NCBI RefSeq assembly: GCF_000761245.1
Contig: NZ_AWOR01000001.1
Location: 682,001-746,000 of the forward strand
DNA: 64,000 nucleotides
DNA from: Comamonas testosteroni
GTDB lineage: Bacteria > Pseudomonadota > Gammaproteobacteria > Burkholderiales > Burkholderiaceae_C
Reading direction: 5' to 3'
Position 1 is the first letter of the stretch. Each line of letters starts with the position of its first letter. Positions 11,749-20,935 of this stretch are shown here, piece by piece. The translations under genes and the position numbers were made by a program. Below the pieces are notes generated by a model. That model was given only the letters and a program-made list of their open reading frames with translations. It was not told where the DNA came from and did no database searches.

Positions 11749-13785
11749 ATGAGTCAAACCCTTTCTGCATCCATGCTGCTTGCGGTGCCGTTGGCACCGC
11801 TGGTCGGCTCCGCACTCGCGGGTATCTGGGGCACGGCCTTTGGCGGCAACAAGATTGGTCGCACTGGCAGCAGTTCCCTGACGATTCTGAGCGTGCTCTT
11901 GGCCTTCGTTCTGTCGGCCCTCACGTTCAAGGCTGTCGTGTTCGACGGCGCAAAGTTCAACGAAACCATCTACACCTGGATGGTTGTCGGTGGCCTGAAG
12001 ATGGAAGTCGGTTTCCTGATCGACTCCATCACGGCCATGATGATGTGCGTGGTGACCTTTGTGTCGCTGATGGTTCACATCTACACCATGGGCTACATGG
12101 AAGAAGATGACGGCTACAACCGTTTCTTCTCCTATATCTCGCTGTTCACCTTCTCCATGTTGATGCTCGTGATGAGCAACAACCTGTTGCAGCTGTTCTT
12201 CGGCTGGGAAGCCGTGGGTCTGGTGTCCTATCTGCTGATCGGCTTTTACTACAAGAAGCCCACGGCCATCTTCGCGAACCTGAAGGCCTTCCTGGTCAAC
12301 CGCGTGGGTGACTTTGGCTTCATTCTGGGTATCGGCCTGATCGCTGCCTACACCGGCACGCTGAACTACTCTGAAATCTTCGCCAAGCTGCCAGAGATCC
12401 AGAACACCCAGCTGCCCGGTACGGGCTGGTTGCTGGTGACCGTGACTGCCATCTGCCTGTTCATCGGCGCGATGGGCAAGTCGGCCCAGTTCCCGCTGCA
12501 CGCCTGGCTGCCGGACTCCATGGAAGGCCCCACACCTATCTCCGCGCTGATTCACGCGGCGACCATGGTGACGGCCGGTATCTTCATGGTGTCGCGCATG
12601 TCTCCTCTGTATGAGCTGTCGGATGTTGCGCTGAACTTCATCCTGGTGATCGGCTCCATCACAGCGCTGTTCATGGGTATCCTGGGCATCATCCAGAACG
12701 ACATCAAGCGCGTGATCGCGTACTCCACGCTGTCCCAGCTGGGCTATATGACCATCGCTCTGGGTGTGTCGGCCTACTCGGTGTCCGTGTTCCACCTGAT
12801 GACCCACGCCTTCTTCAAGGCGCTGCTGTTCCTCGGTGCCGGCTCCGTCATCATGGGCATGCACCACAATCAGGACATCCGCTGGATGGGCGGCGTGCGC
12901 AAGTACATGCCCATCACCTGGATCACTTTCCTGCTGGGTAATCTCGCACTGATCGGCACGCCGTTCTTCTCGGGCTTCTACTCCAAGGACGCGATCATCG
13001 AGGCGGTTCATGCTTCCAACCTGCCTGCTGCCGGCTTTGCCAATTTTGCAGTGCTGGCCGGTGTGTTCATCACGGCTTTCTACTCCTTCCGTCTGTACTT
13101 CATCGTCTTCCACGGCAAGGAGCGCTACGACCAGAACCCCGATGCCCACCATGATGACCACCACGGTCATGATGACCACGGCCATGGCCACGATGCCAAG
13201 CCCCACGAGTCGCCTCTGGTGGTGACCGGTCCTCTGGTGCTGCTGGCCATTCCTTCGGTGGTGATCGGTGCGATTGCGTTGATGCCCATGCTGTTTGGCG
13301 ACTTCTTCAAGGGCGTGATCCACGTCGATGGCTCCAAGCATGGCGCCATGGCCGAACTGGCCGAGAAGATCCACGGCTGGGTACCCATGGCGCTGCACGG
13401 CTTCACGGCTGCACCGTTCTGGCTGGCTCTGGCCGGTGTGGTGGTGTCCTATGTGTTCTACATGGTCAAACCCGAGATTCCTGCCGCCATCATGGCTTTC
13501 TCCAAGAAGATTGGTCTCTACCAGGTTCTGGAAGGCAAGTACGGCGTGGACTGGGTGTATGAGAACATCTTCGCCCGCGGCTCCCGTGCTTTCGGTACCT
13601 TCTTCTGGAAGGCTGGCGATCAGGCCATCATCGATGGCGCCATCGTGAACGGCTCCTGGAAGCTCATGGCCAAGTTGGGTCAGTGGGTGCGCGGCCTGCA
13701 AACAGGCTATCTCTATCACTACGCGTTGGTCATGCTGCTGGGTATCGTTGCCCTCATGACGTACTTCGTGTGGCTCAACAAGTAG
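11749..13785 (+). CDS. nuoL: NADH-quinone oxidoreductase subunit L
   Basis: 678 residues, distal antiporter-like proton-pumping subunit. Landmarks are LLQLFFGWEAVGLVSYLLIGF with the key glutamate, MGKSAQFPLHAWLPDSMEGPTP, and the C-terminal lateral-helix region. A histidine/aspartate-rich loop sits at about residues 465-487, between helices. ATG 11749 (MSQTLSASM) is preferred over TTG 11731, which lacks family support. Confidence 0.96.
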   Translation: MSQTLSASMLLAVPLAPLVGSALAGIWGTAFGGNKIGRTGSSSLTILSVLLAFVLSALTFKAVVFDGAKFNETIYTWMVVGGLKMEVGFLIDSITAMMMCVVTFVSLMVHIYTMGYMEEDDGYNRFFSYISLFTFSMLMLVMSNNLLQLFFGWEAVGLVSYLLIGFYYKKPTAIFANLKAFLVNRVGDFGFILGIGLIAAYTGTLNYSEIFAKLPEIQNTQLPGTGWLLVTVTAICLFIGAMGKSAQFPLHAWLPDSMEGPTPISALIHAATMVTAGIFMVSRMSPLYELSDVALNFILVIGSITALFMGILGIIQNDIKRVIAYSTLSQLGYMTIALGVSAYSVSVFHLMTHAFFKALLFLGAGSVIMGMHHNQDIRWMGGVRKYMPITWITFLLGNLALIGTPFFSGFYSKDAIIEAVHASNLPAAGFANFAVLAGVFITAFYSFRLYFIVFHGKERYDQNPDAHHDDHHGHDDHGHGHDAKPHESPLVVTGPLVLLAIPSVVIGAIALMPMLFGDFFKGVIHVDGSKHGAMAELAEKIHGWVPMALHGFTAAPFWLALAGVVVSYVFYMVKPEIPAAIMAFSKKIGLYQVLEGKYGVDWVYENIFARGSRAFGTFFWKAGDQAIIDGAIVNGSWKLMAKLGQWVRGLQTGYLYHYALVMLLGIVALMTYFVWLNK

Positions 13786-13801
13786 TAGGGGAAGAACAAA
13801 A

Positions 13802-15277
13802 ATGGGTTTGTTGAGTCTTTCTATCTGGGTGCCGATTGCTTTTGGCGCCCTCCTGCTGGCCTTCAGCAAAGAAGGGCAGGCCAACGCGGTGCGCTGGCTG
13901 GCACTGATCGGTGCGCTGATCGGTTTTGCGGTGACCATTCCTCTGGTCACCGGCTTCGACACCACGACTGCCAATATGCAGTTTGTGGAGAACGCGCTCT
14001 GGATCGAGCGCTTCAACATCCACTACCACCTGGGCGTGGATGGCATCTCCATGTGGTTCGTGCCGCTGACGGCCTTCATCACCGTCATCGTGGTGATCGC
14101 CTCCTGGGCCAACATCACCGAGCGCGTCAACCAGTACATGGCCGCTTTCCTGATCCTGTCGGGTCTGATGATCGGTGTGTTCGCGTCCCTGGACGGCATG
14201 TTGTTCTACGTATTCTTCGAAGCGACTCTGATCCCGATGTATCTGATCATCGGTATCTGGGGTGGTCCGAACAAGATCTACGCAGCCTTCAAGTTCTTCC
14301 TGTACACCTTGATGGGCTCGCTGCTCACGCTGGTCGCTCTGATCTATCTGTACACCCAGTCGGGCGGCAGCTTCGAGATCCTGGACTGGCACAAGCTGCC
14401 CCTGTCCGGTACCGCGCAGACGCTGATCTTCTTCGCCTTCTTCGCCGCTTTTGCGGTGAAGGTGCCCATGTTCCCGGTCCACACCTGGCTGCCCGACGTT
14501 CACGTTGAAGCCCCTACCGGCGGTTCCGCCGTGCTGGCCGCCATCATGCTGAAGCTGGGTGCCTATGGTTTCCTGCGCTTTTCTCTGCCCATTGCTCCTG
14601 ATGCGGCGCATGAGTGGTCGGGCCTGATGATCACGCTGTCGCTGATTGCCGTGATCTACGTGGGTGTGGTGGCTCTGGTGCAAAAGGACATGAAGAAGCT
14701 GGTGGCTTATTCGTCCGTGGCTCACATGGGCTTTGTGACCCTGGGCTTCTTCATGTTCAACAACCTGGGCATCTCCGGTGGCCTGGTGCAGATGATTGCC
14801 CACGGTTTCGTGTCCGGCGCCATGTTCCTGTGCATCGGCGTGCTGTACGACCGCGTTCACTCGCGCGAAATCGCCGCTTACGGCGGTGTGGTCAACACCA
14901 TGCCCAAGTTCGCTGCCTTTGCCCTGCTGTTCGCCATGGCCAACTGCGGTCTTCCTGCAACCGCCGGTTTTGTCGGCGAGTGGATGGTGATCCTGGGTGC
15001 CGTGCAATACAACTTCTGGATTGGTCTGGGCGCTGCAACCGCTCTGATCTTCGGCGCTGCCTACACCCTGTGGATGTACAAGCGCGTGTACCTGGGTGCC
15101 GTAGCCAACGACCATGTGGCTGAGCTCAAGGACATCAACTGCCGCGAATTCCTGGTGCTTGGCCTGCTGGCCGCGGCCGTGCTGGTCATGGGTCTGTATC
15201 CCAAGCCCTTCACCGATGTGATGGATGTGTCTGTGGCAGAGCTCATCAAGCATGTGGCTGTGAGCAAGCTCAACTGA
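13802..15277 (+). CDS. nuoM: NADH-quinone oxidoreductase subunit M
   Basis: 491 residues, second antiporter-like pumping subunit with about 14 helices. Landmarks are YVFFEATLIPMYLIIGIWGG (functional glutamate), FAVKVPMFPVHTWLPDVHVE (functional lysine) and KKLVAYSSVAHMGFVTLG. It begins 17 bases after nuoL. Confidence 0.97.
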   Translation: MGLLSLSIWVPIAFGALLLAFSKEGQANAVRWLALIGALIGFAVTIPLVTGFDTTTANMQFVENALWIERFNIHYHLGVDGISMWFVPLTAFITVIVVIASWANITERVNQYMAAFLILSGLMIGVFASLDGMLFYVFFEATLIPMYLIIGIWGGPNKIYAAFKFFLYTLMGSLLTLVALIYLYTQSGGSFEILDWHKLPLSGTAQTLIFFAFFAAFAVKVPMFPVHTWLPDVHVEAPTGGSAVLAAIMLKLGAYGFLRFSLPIAPDAAHEWSGLMITLSLIAVIYVGVVALVQKDMKKLVAYSSVAHMGFVTLGFFMFNNLGISGGLVQMIAHGFVSGAMFLCIGVLYDRVHSREIAAYGGVVNTMPKFAAFALLFAMANCGLPATAGFVGEWMVILGAVQYNFWIGLGAATALIFGAAYTLWMYKRVYLGAVANDHVAELKDINCREFLVLGLLAAAVLVMGLYPKPFTDVMDVSVAELIKHVAVSKLN

Positions 15278-15301
15278 CCAGACTGAAACGAGAGACACGA
15301 G

Positions 15302-16795
15302 ATGATTGACAACATCAGCTGGCTGGCGATCTACCCGGAGATCACACTCCTGGTCATGGCCTGCGTCATTGCCTTGGTGGACCTGGGCGTCAAGAGCGCC
15401 CGTCGCACCGGCACCTATGTTCTGACCATGCTCACCCTGCTTGTCGTGGCGGTGATGCAAGGCATGTACGCCGCAAGCGGCAACACCTTCTACGGCTGGG
15501 GCAACATGGTTGTCTCGGACGCCATGGGCAACTGGCTCAAGTGCTTTGCCACCATCGCCGTGATGATCACCATGGTCTATGGCCGCCCATATGCGGCCGA
15601 GCGCGACATGCTGCGCGGCGGTGAGTTCTTCACACTGTCCATGCTGGCCCTGCTGGGCATGTTCATCATGATCAGCGGTAACAACTTCCTGGTTCTGTAT
15701 CTGGGCCTGGAGCTGCTGACACTGTCGAGCTATGCGCTGGTGGCTCTGCGCCGCGACCACACCGTGTCCGTCGAAGCCGCCATGAAGTACTTCGTTCTGG
15801 GGGCCATGGCTTCCGGCTTCCTGCTGTACGGCATGTCCATGCTCTATGGCGCTACCGGTTCGCTGGATGTCGGACAAGTCTTCAAGGCCATCAATTCCGG
15901 TGAAATCAAGCACCAGGTGCTGGTCTTCGGTCTGGTCTTCGTGGTCGCCGGTCTGGCCTTCAAGCTGGGGGTGGTTCCCTTCCACATGTGGGTGCCCGAC
16001 GTTTACCAGGGTGCACCTACCGCCATCACCGCCTTGATCGGCGGCGCGCCCAAGCTGGCTGCCTTTGCCATGACCATCCGCCTGCTGGTGGACGGCCTGC
16101 TGCCGCTGGCCATCGACTGGCAGCAGATGCTGATGGTTCTGGCCGTCTGCTCGCTGCTCATCGGTAACCTGGCCGGTCTGCAGCAGACCAGCCTCAAGCG
16201 CATGCTGGCTTACTCGACGATTTCCCAGATGGGCTTTGTGCTGCTGGGTCTGATGTCGGGTGTGGTGGACGGCAAGGTGGACCCTGCCACCGTCGAAAAC
16301 GCCTACAGCTCGGCGATGTTCTACATCGTGACCTATGTGCTGACCGCCCTGGCTTCCTTCGGCGTGATCCTGCTGCTGGCCCGTGAAGGCTTTGAAAGCG
16401 AAGAGATCGCCGATCTGGCCGGCCTGAACCAGCGCAGCCCGCTGTACGCCGGCGTGATGGCGATCTGCCTGTTCTCCATGGCCGGTATTCCTCCGCTGGT
16501 CGGCTTCTACGCCAAGCTGTCCGTGCTGCAGGCACTGGTTGCTTCGGGCAGCAGCCTGTACATCGGTCTGGCCGTGTTTGCCGTGATCATGTCGCTGATC
16601 GGCGCCTTCTATTACCTGCGCGTGGTCAAGGTCATGTACTTTGATGCTCCAATCACTGCTACCAGCGTGTCTGCTCCTCTGGATGTGCGCGTTGTGCTGA
16701 CGATCAACGGTGCGCTGGTTCTGCTGCTGGGTATCTTGCCCGGCGGTCTGATGGCCTTGTGCGCTGACGCCGTTGTGCGTGCCCTGGCTTCCTGA
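15302..16795 (+). CDS. nuoN: NADH-quinone oxidoreductase subunit N
   Basis: 497 residues, third antiporter-like subunit and last gene of the nuo operon. Landmarks are [37 protein letters not shown] and [32 protein letters not shown] precedes the ATG. A terminator follows directly. Confidence 0.97.
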   Translation: MIDNISWLAIYPEITLLVMACVIALVDLGVKSARRTGTYVLTMLTLLVVAVMQGMYAASGNTFYGWGNMVVSDAMGNWLKCFATIAVMITMVYGRPYAAERDMLRGGEFFTLSMLALLGMFIMISGNNFLVLYLGLELLTLSSYALVALRRDHTVSVEAAMKYFVLGAMASGFLLYGMSMLYGATGSLDVGQVFKAINSGEIKHQVLVFGLVFVVAGLAFKLGVVPFHMWVPDVYQGAPTAITALIGGAPKLAAFAMTIRLLVDGLLPLAIDWQQMLMVLAVCSLLIGNLAGLQQTSLKRMLAYSTISQMGFVLLGLMSGVVDGKVDPATVENAYSSAMFYIVTYVLTALASFGVILLLAREGFESEEIADLAGLNQRSPLYAGVMAICLFSMAGIPPLVGFYAKLSVLQALVASGSSLYIGLAVFAVIMSLIGAFYYLRVVKVMYFDAPITATSVSAPLDVRVVLTINGALVLLLGILPGGLMALCADAVVRALAS

Positions 16796-16807
16796 TAAGA
16801 CGAATGT

Positions 16808-16836
16808 GATGAGGGCTCGATGCCCTCATCGCTTTT
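16808..16836 (+). terminator. rho-independent terminator of the nuo operon
   Basis: GATGAGGGC (16808-16816) and GCCCTCATC (16822-16830) form a perfect 9-bp stem around TCGAT, followed by GCTTTTTC. It begins 13 bases after the nuoN stop. The DUF2818 start codon is only 22 bases downstream of the stem, so that gene may be expressed by readthrough or from its own promoter. Confidence 0.85.
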
Positions 16837-16851
16837 TCTAGGAATGGCTTT

Positions 16852-17157
16852 GTGTCTATAACCGCCTCTATCTGGCTCATCATCTTGGCTGCCCTTGTGG
16901 CAGCCAATTTGCCTTTTATCAACCAGCGTCTGGGCATTGTCGGACCCGTCATGGCCGGTCGCAAGCCGCTGTGGGTGCGTCTGCTGGAAATGATTGCCCT
17001 GTATCTGCTGGTAGGCGGCCTGGGCTTGCTGCTGGAGCGCCGCGCCGGCCAGATATCTCCCCAAGGCTGGGAGTTCTATGCCATTACTGCTACGCTGTTT
17101 CTGACGCTGGCATTTCCCGGCTTCGTTTATCGCTATCTGGTTCACCGCAAGGGTTGA
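16852..17157 (+). CDS. DUF2818 family small membrane protein
   Basis: 101 residues starting at GTG (an AGGA lies about 8 bases upstream). Three hydrophobic segments are seen at about 5-22, 43-61 and 73-96. NLPFINQR near the first helix and FPGFVYRYLVHRKG at the end are typical of DUF2818. The family is found next to nuo operons in betaproteobacteria, which suggests a role in assembly or stability of complex I, but no function is established. Confidence 0.85.
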   Translation: MSITASIWLIILAALVAANLPFINQRLGIVGPVMAGRKPLWVRLLEMIALYLLVGGLGLLLERRAGQISPQGWEFYAITATLFLTLAFPGFVYRYLVHRKG

Positions 17158-17165
17158 GTGGCGCC

Positions 17166-17678
17166 ATGAAAGTGCTTGATCTTCACTGCCCAGCAGGCCA
17201 TGTCTTCGAAGGCTGGTTTGCTTCGGAAGATGATTTTCAGAATCAGCTGCAGCGCCAGCTGGTGCAATGTCCTGTCTGTGGCGACAGCGATGTGACCAAG
17301 CGCTTGAGTGCTCCCCGCATCAACCTGGGCGCACAGCCGCCAAAAACTGCCCGGGCCTTGCAGACGGCCCCTGCTGCAGCGCCAGCACTTGCCGCCACCA
17401 GCCCTGAAATCAGTGCCGAAGCGCGTGCGCATCTGCAGTCCATGCAGGCCGCCTGGATGCAGTGGTCGCGCAAGGTCGCGCAAAGCAGTGAGGATGTGGG
17501 CAAGAAATTCGCCGAAGAGGCACGCCGCATTCACTACGGCGAAACCGAGGAACGCGCCATTCGCGGCCAGACCAGTGCCCAGGAGGCCATGGAACTGCTG
17601 GAAGAGGGCATTGGCGTTCTGCCCCTGGCCTTGCCCGAGTCGGCCAGCGGCGAAGGCGGCAGCGGCAGCCTGCAATAA
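17166..17678 (+). CDS. DUF1178 family protein
   Basis: 170 residues. The N-terminus MKVLDLHCPAGHVFEGWF with CPVCGDSDVTKRLSAPRI looks like a small zinc-ribbon (Cys8/His12 and a CPVC pair). An Ala-rich linker and an alpha-helical acidic C-terminus with HYGETEERAIRGQ follow, as in DUF1178/COG5319. Biochemical function is unknown. It starts 8 bases after the DUF2818 stop, so the two are co-transcribed. Three copies of ACTCTC lie just past the stop (17685-17705). Confidence 0.85.
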   Translation: MKVLDLHCPAGHVFEGWFASEDDFQNQLQRQLVQCPVCGDSDVTKRLSAPRINLGAQPPKTARALQTAPAAAPALAATSPEISAEARAHLQSMQAAWMQWSRKVAQSSEDVGKKFAEEARRIHYGETEERAIRGQTSAQEAMELLEEGIGVLPLALPESASGEGGSGSLQ

Positions 17679-17729
17679 GCCCAGACTCTCACTCTCACTC
17701 TCACTTGCTCGACGCTAGGGGCTGTCGCT

Positions 17730-18533
17730 TCAGCTCAGTTGCTGATAAATCGCGTTGGCCAGAGTCTGCAGGCGCTCGCGCGGCAAGGAGGCGCTCAAGG
17801 CATAGCCTTGCCGGCCGTCGATCCAGTAGAAACCATGGCTTGCACCGTCGCTGCTCCATTCAAAGGAGGCGGGGGCGGAGGTGGCTGTCGTCCCGGGTTT
17901 GAGCACCGAGACATACAGAGTGACGCGCTGGCCGGCCTGATCCTCGTACATGAATTGGGCGCGGGCCTGGCCGCTCTCTCCTGGCAGCAGCCGCCCGCCC
18001 ATGAGGTGAAAGCCCTGGGCCTCCAGCACCGGGGGCTTGAGCGCAACGCCCAGCCGCTTGGACAGCCACTGCACCAGATGCGCCTGCTGCTGCACCGCGA
18101 CCTCGACGGGGTGGCGCTGCTCGGGCACATAGACGGCATGGGCAGCCGCTGCCTCGCGGACAAAGCCCGGCAACTGCACGGCCGTGTCGGTTGGCAGTGA
18201 GCCTGATCTTTGCTGGCCTGCACCATAGCCAAGCCCCAGGCCTACGCTGAGCATGATGCCGGCGGCCAGCGCATGTGGCCAGCGCCACTGCAGCGCCGGC
18301 TTTTGCAGGGGGCGGATAAGTCGGGCTGGGACCGGCTCATCGAGCAGTTGCGCATGCAGGGCCTGAAGGCCTGCGTTCTGGGCCTGGATGGCGGCCATGC
18401 GCGCTGCCTCTTCGGGATGTTCAGCCAGCCATTGCGCCACGGCCGCAGCGGCATCGGGCTGCAACTCTCCATCCACCCAGGCATGCAGCGTGGTTTCATC
18501 GGGGCGCTGGAGTGTCATTGCACTTTCCTTCAT
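17730..18533 (-). CDS. anti-sigma factor (membrane-anchored, RskA/ChrR-like)
   Basis: 267 residues. The cytoplasmic N-terminus has LHAWVDGELQPDAAAAVAQW, typical of anti-sigma domains, but no HxxxCxxC zinc site. One transmembrane helix is seen at about 92-110 (LAAGIMLSVGLGLGYG). The periplasmic part ends with a segment around FEWSSDGASHGFYWIDGRQ seen in related transmembrane anti-sigma factors. Its start overlaps the sigma-factor stop, so it most likely binds and inhibits that sigma factor. Confidence 0.85.
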   Translation of the reverse strand: MKESAMTLQRPDETTLHAWVDGELQPDAAAAVAQWLAEHPEEAARMAAIQAQNAGLQALHAQLLDEPVPARLIRPLQKPALQWRWPHALAAGIMLSVGLGLGYGAGQQRSGSLPTDTAVQLPGFVREAAAAHAVYVPEQRHPVEVAVQQQAHLVQWLSKRLGVALKPPVLEAQGFHLMGGRLLPGESGQARAQFMYEDQAGQRVTLYVSVLKPGTTATSAPASFEWSSDGASHGFYWIDGRQGYALSASLPRERLQTLANAIYQQLS

Positions 18534-19057
18534 TTGACAGCCCTCAACACGGTCGTCGCGGGTCTTTCTCCTTCCATGAGGCGCCTGAGTTGCTCGCGGG
18601 CGCGCGAGAGGCGCGACATCACCGTTCCTACGGGAACGCCCAGCATCTGCGCGGCTTCGCCATAGCTGAACTGCTCCATGCCGATCAGCAGCAGCACCTC
18701 GCGTGCCTGCGGCGTGAGATGGGACAGGGCCCGCTCCAGATCCAGCTGCAGCGCCAGTCTGGGCATGGGGTCGTGGGGCGTGTCCTGCGCCTCATCAAGC
18801 GCCACCATGCGATGCCGCGACGACTGCTGCCACTGATTGGCGTAGAGGTTGTGCATCAAGGTCAGCAGCCAGCTGAGCAAGGCCTTTTGCACCTGCTCGA
18901 TCGAGGCGGCTGCTGGCGGCTGCCACAAGTCCCACTTCTGGCAGGCTCGCTCCAGGGTGTCCTGCACCAGATCGTCTGCCAGTGCAGCATCTCCCGCCAG
19001 CGCACGCGCATAGCGGCGCAGGCGGGGAATATGGACCAGGGCGGCGTCGACCTTCAC
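18530..19057 (-). CDS. ECF-type RNA polymerase sigma factor
   Basis: 175 residues with only regions sigma2 and sigma4. Region 2 is seen in ALADDLVQDTLERACQKWDLW and WLLTLMHNLYANQWR-like text. Region 4 (LSHLTPQAREVLLLIGMEQFSYGEAAQMLGVPVGTVMSRLSRAREQL) has the helix-turn-helix for the -35 element. The start codon abuts the stop of the lipoprotein gene, and the stop overlaps the anti-sigma start. The three genes thus form one leftward operon, likely responding to envelope conditions. Confidence 0.93.
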   Translation of the reverse strand: MKVDAALVHIPRLRRYARALAGDAALADDLVQDTLERACQKWDLWQPPAAASIEQVQKALLSWLLTLMHNLYANQWQQSSRHRMVALDEAQDTPHDPMPRLALQLDLERALSHLTPQAREVLLLIGMEQFSYGEAAQMLGVPVGTVMSRLSRAREQLRRLMEGERPATTVLRAVK

Positions 19058-19447
19058 TCAAGGCTTGGCAACATGCCAGCTATTGTTGAGGAAGCCGTCA
19101 CCCGTCATGTCGCCGGGCTTGGCATCCTTGGCCCAGTGATAGAGCGGGCGGCCCTTGTAAGCCCATTGCTTGCTGCCGTCGTCGCGCATCACCACGCCCC
19201 AGTCGCCGATCGGCGCCGCATTCGCGGGGGCCATCAAAGGAGGCCAGTTGGTGGCGCAGCCGCCGTTGCAGACGCTTTTGCCGGAGCCTGCTGCATCCTT
19301 GTCAAAGACATAAAGCGTCATCTGGGTCGGACCTACCAGCACGCCATTGAGGGTGGTGGCAGGGGATTTTGCCGAAGTGACCGAGCCGGTCGAGCAGGCA
19401 GCCAGCAGGGCGGCGGAAGCTAGCGTCAGAGAAGCGATGCGAAACAT
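19058..19447 (-). CDS. secreted lipoprotein with Yx(F/W/Y)xxD motifs (COG4315-like)
   Basis: 129 residues. The signal peptide ends in the lipobox LLAAC, so the mature protein is a lipid-anchored periplasmic or outer-membrane protein. TLYVFDKD and PLYHWAKD match the repeated Tyr-x-aromatic-x-x-Asp motif of this uncharacterised family. Two cysteines (CNGGC) may form a disulfide. A GGAGAG ribosome-binding site precedes the ATG. As first gene of a sigma/anti-sigma operon it may be a sensor or target of the stress response; this is inference. Confidence 0.85.
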   Translation of the reverse strand: MFRIASLTLASAALLAACSTGSVTSAKSPATTLNGVLVGPTQMTLYVFDKDAAGSGKSVCNGGCATNWPPLMAPANAAPIGDWGVVMRDDGSKQWAYKGRPLYHWAKDAKPGDMTGDGFLNNSWHVAKP

Positions 19448-20164
19448 AAGGTCTCTCCTTGTGGTTGACCTGCAGTAAACAGTTCTGCAAGGGGTTTTAT
19501 TCCATGCGTTTTCACGAAGGAACTCAAGAGCAGTGCAGCCGGTTTCTTGGACATGGCTTCATACGCCGGTGGCCAAATAATTTGATAGCTTCTATCGACC
19601 AATAGGTATGTGTTTCAAAGATAAAAGAATATGAAACTCATATAGGGAAAGCGTCATAAGCTTTTAAATTGATAGCGATATGCTTGATCTTTGTCGCCCC
19701 AGGTTTTTTAGGGCGACAAATGGCAAGCATATTTGCGGGCATTGGGCTAGTAACCTAGTTACTCCAGTGGGAATTGAGCGACTCAGGGTTTACGGCATCA
19801 GGGCCAATCTGGGGAGCGCTGTGCCATGGGGATACATTTCGCCCGATCTTATTAATATTGATAGCGCAATATATATAAGGCATAAGCTTTTTGGAGACTT
19901 CGAAGTGGATGCTGTCATTCCTGCGGATGCCGCCGTCTCTGGCTTGACTTGCAGTTGCGATGAGTTTGAAGTTTGCAGTTACTTCTGCTGTTGCTATTTG
20001 TTTTATGAGGGATTAGGGAAAGCATAAGTCCGGCGGCTCTTCATTCCTAGGAGTTTCCCGCTGCGGCACTGCAGCATGAAAGACCAAGATGCCGCTCAGG
20101 CAGAGGAAGCACAGCAAGTTGCTCCCCTCTTTGTTTTGCAGCATTCAGGACTGACGGCCAGCGC
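19448..20164. other. AT-rich intergenic stretch without a supported gene
   Basis: About 717 bases between the divergent lipoprotein and ABC-importer genes. It is far richer in A/T than its surroundings. It holds an imperfect inverted repeat at 19680-19730 (arms of 20 bases, 17 matching), a smaller GATAG/CTATC repeat near 19588, and a 115-codon open frame from 19680 that has no ribosome-binding site and an odd cysteine-rich end. The promoters of both flanking operons must lie here, but I cannot place them firmly. Confidence 0.5.
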
Positions 20165-20168
20165 ATGA
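20076..20168 (+). CDS. possible 30-residue upstream peptide overlapping the ABC ATPase start
   Basis: A 30-codon frame beginning MKDQDAAQAEEAQQ ends in TGA at 20166-20168, overlapping the ATG of the next gene as ATGA. No good ribosome-binding site precedes it and the peptide has no hydrophobic segment. The overlap would permit translational coupling, but chance is a fair explanation. Confidence 0.2.
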   Translation: MKDQDAAQAEEAQQVAPLFVLQHSGLTASA

Positions 20169-20935
20169 GCGACCTTATTCTCGAAACCAGGCAACTCACC
20201 AAAGAGTTCAAAGGCTTTACCGCCGTCAGCAAGGTGGATCTGGCCGTGCAGCGTGGCTCCATCCACGCGCTGATCGGACCCAATGGCGCGGGCAAGACCA
20301 CTTGCTTCAATCTGCTGACCAAGTTTCTGGAGCCCACTTCCGGGAGCATTCAGTTCAACGGGGTGGACATTACCCGCGAGGCGCCGGCGCAGATTGCGCG
20401 GCGCGGCGTGATTCGCTCGTTTCAGATTTCCGCCGTCTTTCCGCACTGCACCTTGCTGGAGAACGTGCGCATCGGCCTGCAGCGCAAGCTGGGCACGGCC
20501 TACCAGTTCTGGACCAGCGAAAAAACGCTCAATCAGCTCAATGACCGCGCCATGGAGTTGCTGACCGAAGTCGGTCTGCAGGATCTGGCCGATGAAGTGA
20601 CCGTGAACCTGCCCTATGGTCGCAAGCGCGCCCTGGAGATTGCCACCACGCTGGCCATGGAGCCCGAGCTGATGCTGCTGGACGAACCCACGCAGGGCAT
20701 GGGCCACGAGGACGTGGACCGTGTGACGCAGCTCATCAAGAAGGTCTCTGCCGGCCGCACCATTTTGATGGTGGAGCACAACATGAAGGTGATCGCCACC
20801 ATCGCCGATCGCATCACCGTGCTGCAGCGCGGCGCCGTTTTGGCCGAAGGTCGCTACGAAGAGGTTTCGCGCAATCCGCAGGTGATGGAAGCCTATATGG
20901 GGACCACGGACGGGCAACTGCAGGGGGCGCATTGA
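20165..20935 (+). CDS. branched-chain amino acid-type ABC transporter ATPase (LivG-like)
   Basis: 256 residues. The Walker A GPNGAGKT is at residues 38-45 (Lys44), the signature region is LPYGRKRALEIATTLA, and Walker B is ELMLLDEPTQGMG. The LivG-specific extension after the signature and the C-terminal VMEAYMG motif are present. It powers uptake with the second ATPase, two permeases and the binding protein encoded next to it. The substrate is unknown; systems of this class carry branched-chain amino acids, urea, amides or aromatic acids. Confidence 0.93.
   Translation: MSDLILETRQLTKEFKGFTAVSKVDLAVQRGSIHALIGPNGAGKTTCFNLLTKFLEPTSGSIQFNGVDITREAPAQIARRGVIRSFQISAVFPHCTLLENVRIGLQRKLGTAYQFWTSEKTLNQLNDRAMELLTEVGLQDLADEVTVNLPYGRKRALEIATTLAMEPELMLLDEPTQGMGHEDVDRVTQLIKKVSAGRTILMVEHNMKVIATIADRITVLQRGAVLAEGRYEEVSRNPQVMEAYMGTTDGQLQGAH

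Noticed and set aside
11293-14019. Very long open frame antisense to nuoK-nuoL (about 900 codons)
   Set aside because: It mirrors well-supported nuo genes; its His/Gln/Asp/Gly-rich, repetitive text is typical of antisense frames in GC-rich DNA.
13775-15985. Long antisense frame over nuoM-nuoN
   Set aside because: Same reason: full overlap with conserved genes and low-complexity composition.
19680-20027. 115-codon open frame in the AT-rich stretch
   Set aside because: No ribosome-binding site, the start lies inside an inverted repeat, the C-terminus is a cysteine run unlike a folded protein, and no family features are visible.
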